Assembly (NCBI GenBank): GCA_965212505.1
Contig: OZ243123.1
Span: 2,604,001 to 2,668,000, forward strand
Direction: 5' to 3'
DNA: 64,000 nt
DNA from: JAHEKO01 sp965212505
Lineage (GTDB): Bacteria > Acidobacteriota > Thermoanaerobaculia > Multivoradales > JAHEKO01
Shown: positions 16,082 to 25,604 of the stretch, piece by piece
How the letters are laid out: each line of letters opens with the position of its first letter
Numbering within the stretch: the stretch's first letter is position 1
Notes under the pieces: generated by a model
Database searches by the model: none
The model's input: the letters and a program-made list of their open reading frames with translations, nothing else
Told to the model about the DNA's origin: nothing
Program-made: the position numbers and the translations under genes

Positions 16082-17293
16082 ATGCAGGAGTTCACCACCG
16101 GCGAATGGACGAAGATCCGCAAGGAGCTCAAGCGCGACCCGGCCCACTACGGACTCCCCGAGCGCATCGACGGCTCGGCGGTCGTCGCCTCCTTCAATAT
16201 CCGCAAGCTCGGCTCCCTTCGGGAACCGGGTGGCGACAGGGGCCGAGACGAGGCGACGATGAAGTTCCTCCGGGACGTCTGCCGCAGCTTCGATCTGCTC
16301 GCGATTCAGGAGGTGATGCCGGACACCACCGCTCTTCGCAAGCTTCGTGAGCTGATGGGCAAGAAGTACGGCCTGGTCGCCTCCGACACGACCGGCACCT
16401 TCCCCGGCGATCCCGGCAACCCAGAGCGCCACGCCTTCATCTACAACACCGACCTCGTCACACGCGCCGAGCTGGTGACCGACCTCACGTACGACCGTAC
16501 GGAAGTGCTGCGCCGGCTCTTCGAGCGCCGCAAGTCGATTCATACCGCCCTCGAAAAGTACGCAGTCGACCTCAAGCGCTTCAAGGCGGGCGAGAAGAAG
16601 ACCCGGCCGCAGATCAAGATGCCCGAGTTCCTCGCCTTTATTCGAACCCCCTTCGCCGCAGAATTCCGCATCGGCGAGTACGACTTCGTCGCCATCGACG
16701 CCCACCTGCACTACGGGCACTACAAGTCCGACCGCCAGCTCGAGGGGCGCGCGATCGCGGAGTGGATCGTCGGCAAGGTCCGCGCCACCGAGTCGCTCAA
16801 CGCGGTCCTCTTCGGCGACCTCAACCTCGACTACGACAACCCCAAGACCGATCTGAAGCGGATCATCGGCGTCGCCAAGGAGCTACGCGACCAGGGCAGG
16901 CGGGGCGAGAAGCAGGTGCGAGTGAGCTTCCCATTTCTCTTCCCCCACCCCGACCCGAAGCAGCCGGTGCCTCCCGGAGCGAAGATCTTCCGCACCAACG
17001 CCAAGCTGACCGAGACATTCGATCAGATCGCGATCTTCACGCAGGACGATCGGCTGGCGAAGCGTCTCGAAACCCGGCACACCGGACACGCCAACAAGGC
17101 GGCGTGGGGCGCGGAGCCCGAAGGCCCTGACTACGGCGTCTTCAACTTCACGGAGCTCTTCGCCAAGGCGCTGACCGGCAAGGCATTCCACGAGCTCGAA
17201 AAGGCCGAGCAGAACGCCCTGGTCAAGAAGTTCGACTTCAGCGTCAGCGACCACCTTCCCATCTGGTTCCGGATGCCGCTCGAGGCGCTCTAG
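16082..17293 (+). CDS. Endonuclease/exonuclease/phosphatase (EEP) family protein
   Basis: 403 residues from ATG 16082, with GGGAGGAG 8 bases upstream (a GTG at 16052 is less likely). EEP-fold landmarks are VVASFNIRKLGS (Asn of the first strand), LLAIQEVM (metal-binding Glu), FVAIDAHLHYGH (catalytic His region), VLFGDLNLDY (Asp/Asn of the active site) and SVSDHLPIWF (final Asp-His pair). No signal peptide is seen, so the protein is probably cytoplasmic. It contains an insertion of about 40 residues rich in Lys/Arg (EKYAVDLKRFKAGEKKTRP). DNase I-like nuclease or phosphodiesterase activity is expected; the substrate is open. Confidence 0.85.
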   Translation: MQEFTTGEWTKIRKELKRDPAHYGLPERIDGSAVVASFNIRKLGSLREPGGDRGRDEATMKFLRDVCRSFDLLAIQEVMPDTTALRKLRELMGKKYGLVASDTTGTFPGDPGNPERHAFIYNTDLVTRAELVTDLTYDRTEVLRRLFERRKSIHTALEKYAVDLKRFKAGEKKTRPQIKMPEFLAFIRTPFAAEFRIGEYDFVAIDAHLHYGHYKSDRQLEGRAIAEWIVGKVRATESLNAVLFGDLNLDYDNPKTDLKRIIGVAKELRDQGRRGEKQVRVSFPFLFPHPDPKQPVPPGAKIFRTNAKLTETFDQIAIFTQDDRLAKRLETRHTGHANKAAWGAEPEGPDYGVFNFTELFAKALTGKAFHELEKAEQNALVKKFDFSVSDHLPIWFRMPLEAL

Positions 17294-17362
17294 GAGTCGC
17301 CTCTCGGTTCGCTGTCGACTCCTGAAGCGAAACCGAACCGAGGAGGGCGACCCGAGGCAGGC

Positions 17363-18703
17363 CTAGTCGGCGTCGGGATCGAGTGGCGGGAGTTCCAACT
17401 CGCGCCAGTTGGCAGAGGAGACGTCCAGGTCGTCGGCAGGTGCCCCCGTATCGGACGAGGTCCCCTCGCGCTCTTCGAGCGTCGCCTGGGCTTCGGCCAA
17501 GTCCTCTTGCAGCTTGGCGTGCTCGCCGCGCACCCTCTCAGCGACCCTCTCCGCCTTGCGTGCCGCTTTGCGTAGCTCGTCCGCCGCCCTCTCGGCTTCG
17601 TCGCGTGCCTCGACCGCCGCGTCGCGCTCCTGGCGAATCGTGTCGAGATCGCGCGTCGCGGAGGCAGCCCCCTCTCGCAGCACCTCGAGCTCGCGCACCG
17701 CCGCGTCCCGCTCGCCTTCGAGCTCCGCGACTCGCTCTCCGCTGGCGGTGTCTTGCGAGCTTTGGAGGTTCAACTGCTGGGCCAGCTCGAGGTTCTTCTC
17801 GGTCGCGCGCTCAAACCGCGTGCGCATCTCGTCGGCTTCCTCGCGTGCCGCACTCGAGGCGGACCGCTCCTCGTCCAAGAGCCGTCGCAGTTCGTTGGCC
17901 TCGCGAGAAGAGCGCCCAGCCGTCTCCCCTTCCTCGCGCAGGCGCTCGATCTCGGACTGAGCGGTCCCAAGCTCCACGGTCAGTTCGTTCGCCTTCGTCT
18001 CGAGCCGGTCGCGTTCCGCCATCGCGTGCTGGCCCTGTTCGGTGAAACGGGTCAGGTCGGCCGCCTGCGCGCCCACCTTCTCCTGCAGCTGCTCGAGCTC
18101 GCGACGGGCCGCCTCGGCCTCGGCTCGCAACGATTGATGGTCGGCCTCGAGCGCCTCGTAGTCCTTCCCTGCCGCTGACTCCTGGGCGGCCGAGAGCTCT
18201 GTTGCGAGCTGATCACGTTCCAGTCGCATCGCGTCCAGATCGGCGCTCTGGCGCCCCTGTTCCTCGAGGTGCGCCTGCTTGAGCGATTCGATCTCCGCGC
18301 GGAGCAGATCGTGGGTCGCGTCCTCACGCGCCCGACTCGCCTGGTTGGGAGGCGCGCCGCGCTCGATGTCGAAGAGCTCCCGACCGCTCTGGATGCGAAT
18401 CTCTTCGATGCGCTCGATGAGATGCTGGCCCTCGGCCTCGATCTCGAGGAAGCGGAGACCCATCCCGGGAGTCAGGTCCTCTCCGGCGGCGACCCAGGCG
18501 ACCTCCGCGCGTCCCTGTAGCAGCGGGTCGCCGCCCGCGAGAGCGATCCGGAACTCGACGTGAGTTCCGGGCTCCTCCGGCTCGACGGAACCGACATACA
18601 TCCCACCTCGGCCGATGTTGGCCGAGAAGCTGTTCAGGAAGGTTCGGAAGTCTTTGAACTCGAACGCAACGAGTCGAGCGCTGTTCTCCGCCGGCAGTGC
18701 CAT
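17363..18703 (-). CDS. PilZ-domain protein with a long coiled coil
   Basis: 446 residues. Residues 1-100 look like a PilZ domain of the myxobacterial/deltaproteobacterial type (FSANIGRGGMYVGS, GRAEVAWV, PGMGLRFLEIE). The canonical c-di-GMP RxxxR motif before it is not evident, so nucleotide binding is uncertain. Residues about 125-420 are an almost continuous heptad-type coiled coil rich in Glu, Ala, Arg and Leu. The C-terminus is short and acidic (DLDVSS, PPLDPDAD). A scaffold role in motility or cell-surface assembly is possible, but nothing nearby confirms it. Confidence 0.78.
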   Translation of the reverse strand: MALPAENSARLVAFEFKDFRTFLNSFSANIGRGGMYVGSVEPEEPGTHVEFRIALAGGDPLLQGRAEVAWVAAGEDLTPGMGLRFLEIEAEGQHLIERIEEIRIQSGRELFDIERGAPPNQASRAREDATHDLLRAEIESLKQAHLEEQGRQSADLDAMRLERDQLATELSAAQESAAGKDYEALEADHQSLRAEAEAARRELEQLQEKVGAQAADLTRFTEQGQHAMAERDRLETKANELTVELGTAQSEIERLREEGETAGRSSREANELRRLLDEERSASSAAREEADEMRTRFERATEKNLELAQQLNLQSSQDTASGERVAELEGERDAAVRELEVLREGAASATRDLDTIRQERDAAVEARDEAERAADELRKAARKAERVAERVRGEHAKLQEDLAEAQATLEEREGTSSDTGAPADDLDVSSANWRELELPPLDPDAD

Positions 18704-18775
18704 GACCGCCCAAGGCTAGCGCCGAGGGTCGGTGCGCGATGTGACGCACTTCTCATCCCGGGCGACTTGTCGCGA

Positions 18776-19984
18776 TCAACTCAGACGATCGACCGTCTCG
18801 GAAAAATCGATCAGCTGCCCGGCGGAGGTCCGCTGAACGTCTTTCTCGTAGAGCACCGTGTAGAGGAGGCGATCGCCTCGCAGGCTGGGGTCCCGAGCGA
18901 ACACGGTCGACGCGTCGAGGAGTACGTTGTAGGCGCCTCGCGTACGCGCTCCGCTCAGATCGCTGTATCCCACCGAGCTGCGCTCACTCAGATCCACCAC
19001 CTCGTTGCGGTAGTCGATGTACTTGCGTCCGGCCACCACCTGGCAGCCCGCCGACCAGTTCTTGGTTCCCGAGCCACTCCAGTGGATGTTGATCGAGTTG
19101 TTGGCGCTTGCCGACTCGAAGCTCGCTTCGGTAAGGAGGTTCTCCCGAGTGCGGACGACGAGCGGTCCGGAACCCACCGGCTTGAACGCCCGGTAGACAC
19201 GAGTCGATCCGGGATCGCTCAGTGTCGACAGCTTGTGCCAAGCGAAGTAGAACTCGTGCTGACCGCGCAGAATGAACGGCTGATCCGGCCGACCCGAGAC
19301 GCGCGGATTCGGATTGGTCGAGCCTCGGAACACCAGTCGCTTGCCGTTTGCGAGCAAGATGAAGAGATCTTCGTTGCGCCGCTCCGGCCGACCGCCATCC
19401 GCCGCAGTGAAGACCCGGTTCTCGTTGCGCCGAATGCCGATTAGGTGCAGATCGCGCTCGTCGAAGGTCCAATCGGCCACCGCCCGACTCGCGCTGGCGG
19501 CAGCGCCGTCATTCAGCAACCGGACCCCGCGCTGGGAGGAGGCGCCGAAGATCTCCCGCAGTTCCCGCAGCGCGGCCAGCGCTTCGAGGTACTCCGCACT
19601 GGCTTCCCCCCAACCAGCGGTCCGCCCCTCCGAGAGCCAGTCGTCGATCACCGCGGCGGTCCGCGGCCCGACCATCCCGTCGACCCCCCCGATGTCCATC
19701 CCGTCGGCGACGGTTACGAACTCCTGGAACAGCCTCACCGACGATTGTGTACGGTAGCCGAACACGCCGTCGAGGCCACCGAACGGGTAGAAGCCCATCG
19801 CTCGGAGACTGTCCTGGAGCTGGAGCACCGGCGCGTCAGGCTGCTCGGAAAAGCCATACCACCTGCCGTTCCGCTCGCCTCGAAACCCTCTGCGGGTGAG
19901 ATCCCAAAGGTGGTATCTCCTCAAGAAGGTCCGTCGGTCTTCCAAGGAACCGTGGTCGAAACAACCGATTCTCAGTACGGTCAT
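18776..19984 (-). CDS. Peptidoglycan-binding protein with L,D-transpeptidase-like Cys motif
   Basis: 402 residues. A PG_binding_1 domain is visible at about residues 53-115 (VLQLQDSLRAMGFYPFGGLDG, FQEF and GPRTAAVIDDWL; residues continuous in the protein). Near residues 315-335 the segment SINIHWSGSGTKNWSAGC has the His...Ser-x-Gly-Cys order seen in YkuD-like catalytic sites, so a Cys-dependent peptidoglycan enzyme is plausible. No signal peptide or membrane segment is present; the N-terminus is MTVLRIGCFDHGSLED. Flanking genes give no clue. It could be a lysis or remodelling enzyme exported by an unrecognised route; function not proven. Confidence 0.6.
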   Translation of the reverse strand: MTVLRIGCFDHGSLEDRRTFLRRYHLWDLTRRGFRGERNGRWYGFSEQPDAPVLQLQDSLRAMGFYPFGGLDGVFGYRTQSSVRLFQEFVTVADGMDIGGVDGMVGPRTAAVIDDWLSEGRTAGWGEASAEYLEALAALRELREIFGASSQRGVRLLNDGAAASASRAVADWTFDERDLHLIGIRRNENRVFTAADGGRPERRNEDLFILLANGKRLVFRGSTNPNPRVSGRPDQPFILRGQHEFYFAWHKLSTLSDPGSTRVYRAFKPVGSGPLVVRTRENLLTEASFESASANNSINIHWSGSGTKNWSAGCQVVAGRKYIDYRNEVVDLSERSSVGYSDLSGARTRGAYNVLLDASTVFARDPSLRGDRLLYTVLYEKDVQRTSAGQLIDFSETVDRLS

Positions 19985-20075
19985 CGTGCCCCTCTCTCTC
20001 TTTCGGTTCGTACCTGGCTCACACTCGGTCCCACAAGACTAGACGGACGAGCTTCCGATCCCGCCAAAACGAGAA

Positions 20076-20103
20076 CTCGCCGGCCCCGAGCGGAGCCGGC
20101 GAG
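20076..20103 (-). terminator. Intrinsic terminator downstream of the 20148-21347 gene
   Basis: A perfect 9-bp stem CTCGCCGGC/GCCGGCGAG has a 10-base loop. On the minus strand it is followed by TTCTCGTTTT, giving a T-run. A second perfect 7-bp hairpin (GGAAGCC/GGCTTCC, 20108-20128) lies just upstream on the transcript, so two hairpins stand in tandem. Confidence 0.65.
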
Positions 20104-20147
20104 CGAAGGAAGCCTCCTTTGGGCTTCCGGGGTCTCGATCTGACTGA

Positions 20148-21347
20148 CTAGCGCAGGGTGATCGGCGCGGAGGCCTTCACCTTGCCCTGGGCCATGCCGT
20201 TGATCGACACGTTGACCGTGTAGCTACCTGGGGCCAGACCGTCCGGCAGGTCGAGGCCGTAGGAACGCGCCACGGTTTCGTTCGGACGCAGGCGTACCGA
20301 CGGGGTCGACATGCGAGCGACCACCCGACCGCGCGCGTCGACCAGGGTCACCTTGAAGGACCGCTCGACCGCCCGCGGGCGCACGTGCGTCAGGTGGAGG
20401 TCGATGTTGAGAACACGGCTGTTGCCCAGACCGGTAGCGCCGGCGGTCATGTGCATGACGCAGCCACCACCGTCGTCCTCGGCCATGATGCCGGGGCCGG
20501 TCCACTCCTGCAGGCCGCCCGGGCTGGAGCTACCGATGACGCCGACAAAACTCGCGGCACCGCTGCCCGTGTCACAGGTGTACAGCTCGGCCTGGAAGCT
20601 CGTGTTGTTGAACGCAAACAGGTAGCAGGTGTTGTCCGACGCGTCGAAATCCATGCCCTGCGCAAAGTTCGCGTCGAAGCCGACCGCGCCGATCAGTGAG
20701 CTCGCGCCCGTATTCTTGTCGATCGAGTGCAGGCTGTCCGTCGTGATGTCGTGACCGAACATGTTGCCGCTATTGTCGATGCCGATCGAGATGTTGCCCG
20801 GCGAGTCGGTCATCGTGCCGACCGAGGTGCTGGCGCCGGTGTTGAGGTCGACCGTGACGAGCTCAGACGTCGCGATATCCGTCGTCGAGCCGTACATGGT
20901 GCTCGTCGTCGGGTCCCACGCCATTCCCGAGAACGACTGAGCGCCGCCATTGTTCGCGGTACCGATGGCCGAAGCGCTGCAAGAGGTCACGTCGACCGCA
21001 AAGAGGGTCGCGGGAACGTTGAAGTCGTAGCAGTAGAGCGTCGAGAAATCGTTGCCGGCAAAATCACACGCCGGCATGAAGTCCACAAAGCCCACCGTCG
21101 AGACGTTGGCTGGATCGTTGAGGGTCATCGTGGCACAGCTAGTCAGAACACCATCCGGGCTCACCGCCATGTCGGTCGGATCAAACGACGGCCGATCGCC
21201 GAAGCTCGGCGCCGCCTGACAGCCAGCCGCAGACTCCGGAACCCGACCAGCGCTCGGACCGAAGTCACAGTCGCCAGCCTGACCCGGCACCGCGATGAGG
21301 CTCATGGCCATGAATGCAAATGCCACACAGAGCAGACTTCTCTTCAT
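20148..21347 (-). CDS. Secreted beta-propeller-like protein of unknown function
   Basis: 399 residues with GGGAGGAG before ATG and a clear signal peptide (MKRSLLCVAFAFMAMSLIAV ending at GQAGD). The middle part has repeats such as SGMAWDPTTSTMYGST and GNISIGIDNSGNMFGHD, as in DUF4394-like or NHL-like propellers that convert records to time-averaged values. Six to eight Cys are spread along the N-terminal half. The last 100 residues look like a beta-sandwich (FKVTLVDARGRVVARMS ... PGSYTVNVSING). No catalytic motif is recognised. It is a probable extracellular or surface protein. Confidence 0.72.
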   Translation of the reverse strand: MKRSLLCVAFAFMAMSLIAVPGQAGDCDFGPSAGRVPESAAGCQAAPSFGDRPSFDPTDMAVSPDGVLTSCATMTLNDPANVSTVGFVDFMPACDFAGNDFSTLYCYDFNVPATLFAVDVTSCSASAIGTANNGGAQSFSGMAWDPTTSTMYGSTTDIATSELVTVDLNTGASTSVGTMTDSPGNISIGIDNSGNMFGHDITTDSLHSIDKNTGASSLIGAVGFDANFAQGMDFDASDNTCYLFAFNNTSFQAELYTCDTGSGAASFVGVIGSSSPGGLQEWTGPGIMAEDDGGGCVMHMTAGATGLGNSRVLNIDLHLTHVRPRAVERSFKVTLVDARGRVVARMSTPSVRLRPNETVARSYGLDLPDGLAPGSYTVNVSINGMAQGKVKASAPITLR

Positions 21348-21608
21348 CCTCTCTCCTCCCTGCTTCGGGGGAAGTTACGTGCCTCCCACTCCCCGTCGCC
21401 AGCTCCCCCTGGGCCGAACGACTTCGTCCGGTGGGCACGGCACTTTGACTGTTAGAACGCGCCGACTGTACCAGAAGACCAGCGCCTCAGCCCTGCGTGC
21501 CCAAGAGATCGAGAAAGAGCAATGTCTCAATGAATCCGAGGCCCGACCGGTCTCCGCGGAGCGTCTACGGGCGATCGGTCGAGCCTCGCTTTCAGCGTCG
21601 AATAGGCT

Positions 21609-22439
21609 CTAGTCCTCGCAGCCTTCAACCTCGTTGACGCAAAAATCCGACTCCTCGGTGAAGGTGGCGTTGTCATCCACTCCGATGGCTCCGACCTCGA
21701 CCTTGACCGGCGTGTCGTCAGGCAACGAAGCGAGGTAGTCCGCCGGCACGGTCACCTGCATCGGGTCGATATCTCCCGCGACCCGGATCGCGTATTTGAG
21801 AGCGCCGGTGGGGTCCTCGTCCTCGACGTCGGGCTCGAGAACCACCTCCCACAGGGCAACGGCGACGTCTTCCGGATGCTCGGGTAGATCACCACTCCCC
21901 ACCAGGTCGACGAGGTCGCTGAAGCTGGCACAGTTGCCCAGGTCGTCTCCGGCGCTCCAGCTGATCACGCTGCCGTCGAAATCGACGTCGGCGGGCGCCG
22001 CGGGAAGCGAGAAGGTGAGGTCGGTCTCGCCGTCCGACTTCTCCAGATCGGCATTGAGCCCGGTGAATGCATAGGTGCCGGGTGTCCACCGCTCGAGGAA
22101 CTCTTCGAGCGTGACGATCTCCTCGTCGGGATCGGCATCCGGGTCCGCCCAGCAGAGCGGCTCGGAGCTCTCGGCAAAGGTCTCGGTCAGGGTCTGCTCC
22201 AAAAGGGCTCCGTTGGCCCGGTCTCGGAAGATCACCTCGCCATTCGGATCGACGATACGAGCGGCGTTCAGCTCGTCCCCATCCATCAGGAAGTGAAAGC
22301 CGATATCGCCATCGGAGGCGTTGATCTCGACCAACACCTTGCACTCACCAAAATCGTCGCAGGGTTTGGTCGCGAGTACGGGACCGGCGGCTACGGATAC
22401 CAACAGGGCGAGGGCGAACGGACGTCGAATCCATCTCAT
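21609..22439 (-). CDS. Secreted acidic protein of unknown function
   Basis: 276 residues with AAGGAG 9 bases before ATG and a signal peptide (MRWIRRPFALALLVSVAAGP). The mature protein is strongly acidic (many Asp/Glu), with Cys pairs near both ends (KPCDDFGECK and DFCVNEVEGCED) that could be disulfides. Short phrases such as GTYAFTGLNADLEKSDGETD and SWSAGDD suggest a beta-sandwich. I do not recognise a family. The gene is divergent from the lipoprotein gene at 22563. Confidence 0.65.
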   Translation of the reverse strand: MRWIRRPFALALLVSVAAGPVLATKPCDDFGECKVLVEINASDGDIGFHFLMDGDELNAARIVDPNGEVIFRDRANGALLEQTLTETFAESSEPLCWADPDADPDEEIVTLEEFLERWTPGTYAFTGLNADLEKSDGETDLTFSLPAAPADVDFDGSVISWSAGDDLGNCASFSDLVDLVGSGDLPEHPEDVAVALWEVVLEPDVEDEDPTGALKYAIRVAGDIDPMQVTVPADYLASLPDDTPVKVEVGAIGVDDNATFTEESDFCVNEVEGCED

Positions 22440-22562
22440 GACTCTTCTCCTTCTTGGGTCGTTGCGGCCGGCCGTGCAAACGGGGCCGCGAAAGTGAATC
22501 TGTATCCGCTTGGATGTCGCGCCGTCTCGCTTCCTTCGGGCGACCTAAGAAAAGCGGCTATC

Positions 22563-23666
22563 ATGGGCGCGTCTCCGATGACCAAAACCGTTCGTTCTGG
22601 GATCGCTCTCGTGGCTCTCGTCGCCCCGCTCCTGTTGCTGGGTTGCCGGACGACGCACGGAGCCCGAACGATCCGGCCGGCTCGCGTCCACTACAGCGAG
22701 GCGCTCAGTCGTTCCTGGAACGAACACCTGCTCCTGAACCTCGTGCGGCTCCGCTATCGCGACACGGTTCAGTTCGTCACCGTCGGTGAGATCGTCACGC
22801 AGTATTCGTTCAGCGGCAATTCGTCGCTGGGGCTCTCCCTCGACCTCGACGGAGACAACGACGCCGCCACCGGCGCGGGCGTCTCCTACAGCGAGAGTCC
22901 GACGATCAGCTACACGCCGCTGCACGGCGAAGAGTTCGTGCGCCGCATGCTGGCGCCGATGCCGCCGGAGAGCATCATGCTGCTCGCCAACTCGGGTTGG
23001 AGCATCGAGCGGCTGTTGATGTGTTGCGTCTACCGCGTCAACTCGCTGGAGAACTCGCGCGCCGCGGCCGGGCCGACCCCCGACTACCCACCGGTCTTCG
23101 GCGACTTCCGGCTCCTGAGTCGGGTCTTGCGCGAGCTACAGAAGTCGGAGCTCCTCCGCCTCAGCCTGGAGGAGAGCCGGCTCAAGCTCTTCCTCCTCGA
23201 CTCCGACAACCCGGCGTCCGCACGCCGACTGGAAGAGGCACGACGGCTCCTGGGCGTTCAAGACGTCGAGGGGGGCCTGAACATCGTCTCCAGCTATGTC
23301 GCCGGGGCCGAGGATCAGGTGGCCGTCGTCGGACGCTCGCTGCTCGCCGTCCTCTTCTATCTGTCGCAAGGGGTGAAACCACCTGCCGAGCACGAGCAGG
23401 AGCGGCTGGTCACCGTCACCCCGGATGCCGACGGCCAGCCGCTCGACTGGTGGAACGCGATGACCAACATCCTGCGGATCCAGTCTGCGAGCGAGCGACC
23501 GGAGAGCGCCTTCGTCAGCATCCCCTACCGCGGCTACTGGTTCTACGTCGACGACCGCGACCTCCATTCGAAGAGCACCTTCCAGCTCTTGACCTTCCTG
23601 TTCAACATGCAGGCCGCCTCGGGTCCAGGAGCCGGGCCGCTGTTGACCTTGAACGCCGGCGGCTGA
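22563..23666 (+). CDS. Lipoprotein of unknown function
   Basis: 367 residues from ATG 22563 (a second ATG at 22578 is possible); the frame is open further upstream but only this region gives a lipoprotein signal. The lipobox LLLLGC is followed by RTTHGARTIRPARVHYSEAL. The body is helical and hydrophilic, with a conserved-looking start HLLLNLVRLRYRDTVQFVTVGEIV, a style I have seen in uncharacterised lipoproteins of proteobacteria and acidobacteria. It ends shortly after a region FYVDDRDLHSKSTFQLLTFL. No enzyme motif is visible. Confidence 0.7.
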   Translation: MGASPMTKTVRSGIALVALVAPLLLLGCRTTHGARTIRPARVHYSEALSRSWNEHLLLNLVRLRYRDTVQFVTVGEIVTQYSFSGNSSLGLSLDLDGDNDAATGAGVSYSESPTISYTPLHGEEFVRRMLAPMPPESIMLLANSGWSIERLLMCCVYRVNSLENSRAAAGPTPDYPPVFGDFRLLSRVLRELQKSELLRLSLEESRLKLFLLDSDNPASARRLEEARRLLGVQDVEGGLNIVSSYVAGAEDQVAVVGRSLLAVLFYLSQGVKPPAEHEQERLVTVTPDADGQPLDWWNAMTNILRIQSASERPESAFVSIPYRGYWFYVDDRDLHSKSTFQLLTFLFNMQAASGPGAGPLLTLNAGG

Positions 23667-23673
23667 GCCACGC

Positions 23674-24006
23674 TCAGCAACGCCTGCAGCCGTCGCGGTA
23701 TTGGCGACGCAACTCGCGCACGTCGGAGTTTCGGCCGGAGCGCAGCTCGCGTCGCAGTTCGCGGATCTCTGCTCGCAGTTCAGCTCTCTCCTCGCTGCCC
23801 CGGGCCAGGGTGCGAGCCCGCTCCTTGAGCTCGCGGATCTCGGCGCGCTCGGCAGAGGAGGCATCGCGGTGCGTTTGAAGCTCGGCGCGAAGGGCATCAC
23901 ACTCGGAGTCCGAGAGGCACTGCGCCCGAACCACCCCCGGCGAGAGCAACGGAAGGGCGACTCCAAAAGCGAGGGCCACCGACAACAACGACATGCGGCG
24001 AATCAT
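23674..24006 (-). CDS. Small exported coiled-coil protein
   Basis: 110 residues from ATG 24006, chosen because a signal peptide (MIRRMSLLSVALAFGVALPL, then VVRAQC) begins there; the open frame starts 45 bases earlier. The mature part has two close Cys (QCLSDSEC), a charged coiled coil of Glu/Arg heptads (AEIRELKERARTLARGSEER), and ends DGCRRC. Two Cys at each end could pair and lock a helical hairpin. The gene is convergent with the preceding lipoprotein gene (7 bases between stops). Function unknown. Confidence 0.6.
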   Translation of the reverse strand: MIRRMSLLSVALAFGVALPLLSPGVVRAQCLSDSECDALRAELQTHRDASSAERAEIRELKERARTLARGSEERAELRAEIRELRRELRSGRNSDVRELRRQYRDGCRRC

Positions 24007-24059
24007 GGCGCGACTCCTGTTCCAATCTGCGAAGGATCTTTCTGGGCTCAACGGGCTAG

Positions 24060-25604
24060 ATGCGCCAGGTGCGAGAGCGGTTACATCAGCCTGGGAACGA
24101 ACCCGTGGGCATCGCGTCTAACCTCCACGTGCCGCATCTCGGAACGCGCCGCCGAACTACCGCCACCTTCCCACCGGTCCTCGCTACGAGCACCCTCGTC
24201 CTCGGACTCGCCATCTGCGGAACGGTTCAAGGCTCCGACACCAACATCGAGCGCAGCCTTCGGGTCGGCCGCGTCACCCTCGAGAACTCCGGCAACGAGG
24301 CGGCACAGGACGACTTCGCCGAAGGGCTCGCCGCGCTTCACAGCTTCTGGTACGACGCCGCCCGCGAAGCGTTCCAGCGGGCCCAGGAGAAGGACCCCGA
24401 GTTCGCCCTCGCCTACTGGGGAGAGGCGATGAGTCACTACCGCGCTCTGTGGAGTGGCGTGAACACGGCGTCGGGACGCAGCCATATCAATCGTCTGGAC
24501 GAGCACGCCGCCGAACGTCTCGAACGCGAAGGGACCGAGGTGGAGAAGGCTCTCGTCGAAGCTGCTCGCCGGCTCTTCGGCAGCGGAACGGACTCTGGAG
24601 AAGAGGCGTTCTCGAAGAGCCTCGGCGCCGCCTATGAGCGTCTGCCCAAGAGTCTCGAAATCGGCGCGTTTTATGCGCTATCGCTCCAGGGGCGAACCAG
24701 CAACTACAGCCGACGGAGCGAAGAGGACTGGCGCCTGATTGGCGAGTCGGCCGCGGTGCTCGAGGAGCTCGTCCAGCGAGCGCCCGAACATCCGGGCGTT
24801 CTCCATTACCTGATCCACGCCTACGACGATCCCGAGCACGCTGAACTCGGGCTGCCGGCAGCCCGGCGCTACGCAAGCGTTGCTCCCGACGCCTCGCACG
24901 CTCAGCACATGCCGTCTCACATCTTCATTCAGCTCGGTGACTGGCGGCGATCTGTCGCTTCGAATCGGAAGGCGTGGGAGGTCTCCGAGATCTGGGTGCG
25001 CCAGAAGGACCTTCCCAACGGCGAAAAGGACTTCCACGCGCTCGGTTGGCTGCACTACTCGCTCCTCCAGCTCGGAGACTTCGAAGGGGCCGACGAAACG
25101 TTTGCAACACTCCGCGAGAACGGCGGCCGCGCGACGACGATCGCACGCTACGAGGCCCGACGACTGATCGAGAGCCAAGAGTGGGGTCGCGACATCTCCG
25201 GATCCGGGGACGAAAGTCTCTTCGCACGCGGTTACGCGGCGGCGCACCGAGGCGAGCTGCGCCGAGCCCGAAAGGAACTCGGCAAGCTTCAGGAGCTCGG
25301 CGGCGAGGACGCTGAGATCCTGGCGCTCTCCCTCGAGGGGCTGCTCGCCCACCTGGACGGGAACTCCCGGGCAGCGCTGGACCTCCTGCGACGAGCGGCG
25401 GACCGAGAAGACTCCACGCGCATCCCCTCCGGCCCGCCAGACCTGATCAAGCCGGCGCTGGAGCTCTACGGCGAGGTGCTCGTCGAGCTCGGTCGGTGCG
25501 ACGAGGCGCTTTCACCACTCGAGCGCTCGCTCGCGCGCATGCCCGGGCGCCGGCTAAGCGTCCGCGCGGCGCAGTCCGCCGCCGGCTGTGCCGGCGTCTC
25601 GTAG
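24060..25604 (+). CDS. Exported TPR-repeat protein
   Basis: 514 residues from ATG 24060; GTG codons at 24069 and 24105 are alternative starts. A hydrophobic segment at about residues 38-58 (FPPVLATSTLVLGLAICG) is probably the signal or anchor. The mature protein has TPR-type helices: FAEGLAALHSFWYDAAREAF, AHQMP-like SHAQHMPSHIFIQLGDWR, and ALGWLHYSLLQLGDFEGAD. The phrases LAYWGEAMSHYRALW and HPGVLHYLIHAYDDPEHA are typical of a TPR family common in acidobacteria. It probably mediates protein interactions in the periplasm. Its last 51 bases overlap the 3' end of the convergent GGDEF-EAL gene. Confidence 0.75.
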   Translation: MRQVRERLHQPGNEPVGIASNLHVPHLGTRRRTTATFPPVLATSTLVLGLAICGTVQGSDTNIERSLRVGRVTLENSGNEAAQDDFAEGLAALHSFWYDAAREAFQRAQEKDPEFALAYWGEAMSHYRALWSGVNTASGRSHINRLDEHAAERLEREGTEVEKALVEAARRLFGSGTDSGEEAFSKSLGAAYERLPKSLEIGAFYALSLQGRTSNYSRRSEEDWRLIGESAAVLEELVQRAPEHPGVLHYLIHAYDDPEHAELGLPAARRYASVAPDASHAQHMPSHIFIQLGDWRRSVASNRKAWEVSEIWVRQKDLPNGEKDFHALGWLHYSLLQLGDFEGADETFATLRENGGRATTIARYEARRLIESQEWGRDISGSGDESLFARGYAAAHRGELRRARKELGKLQELGGEDAEILALSLEGLLAHLDGNSRAALDLLRRAADREDSTRIPSGPPDLIKPALELYGEVLVELGRCDEALSPLERSLARMPGRRLSVRAAQSAAGCAGVS

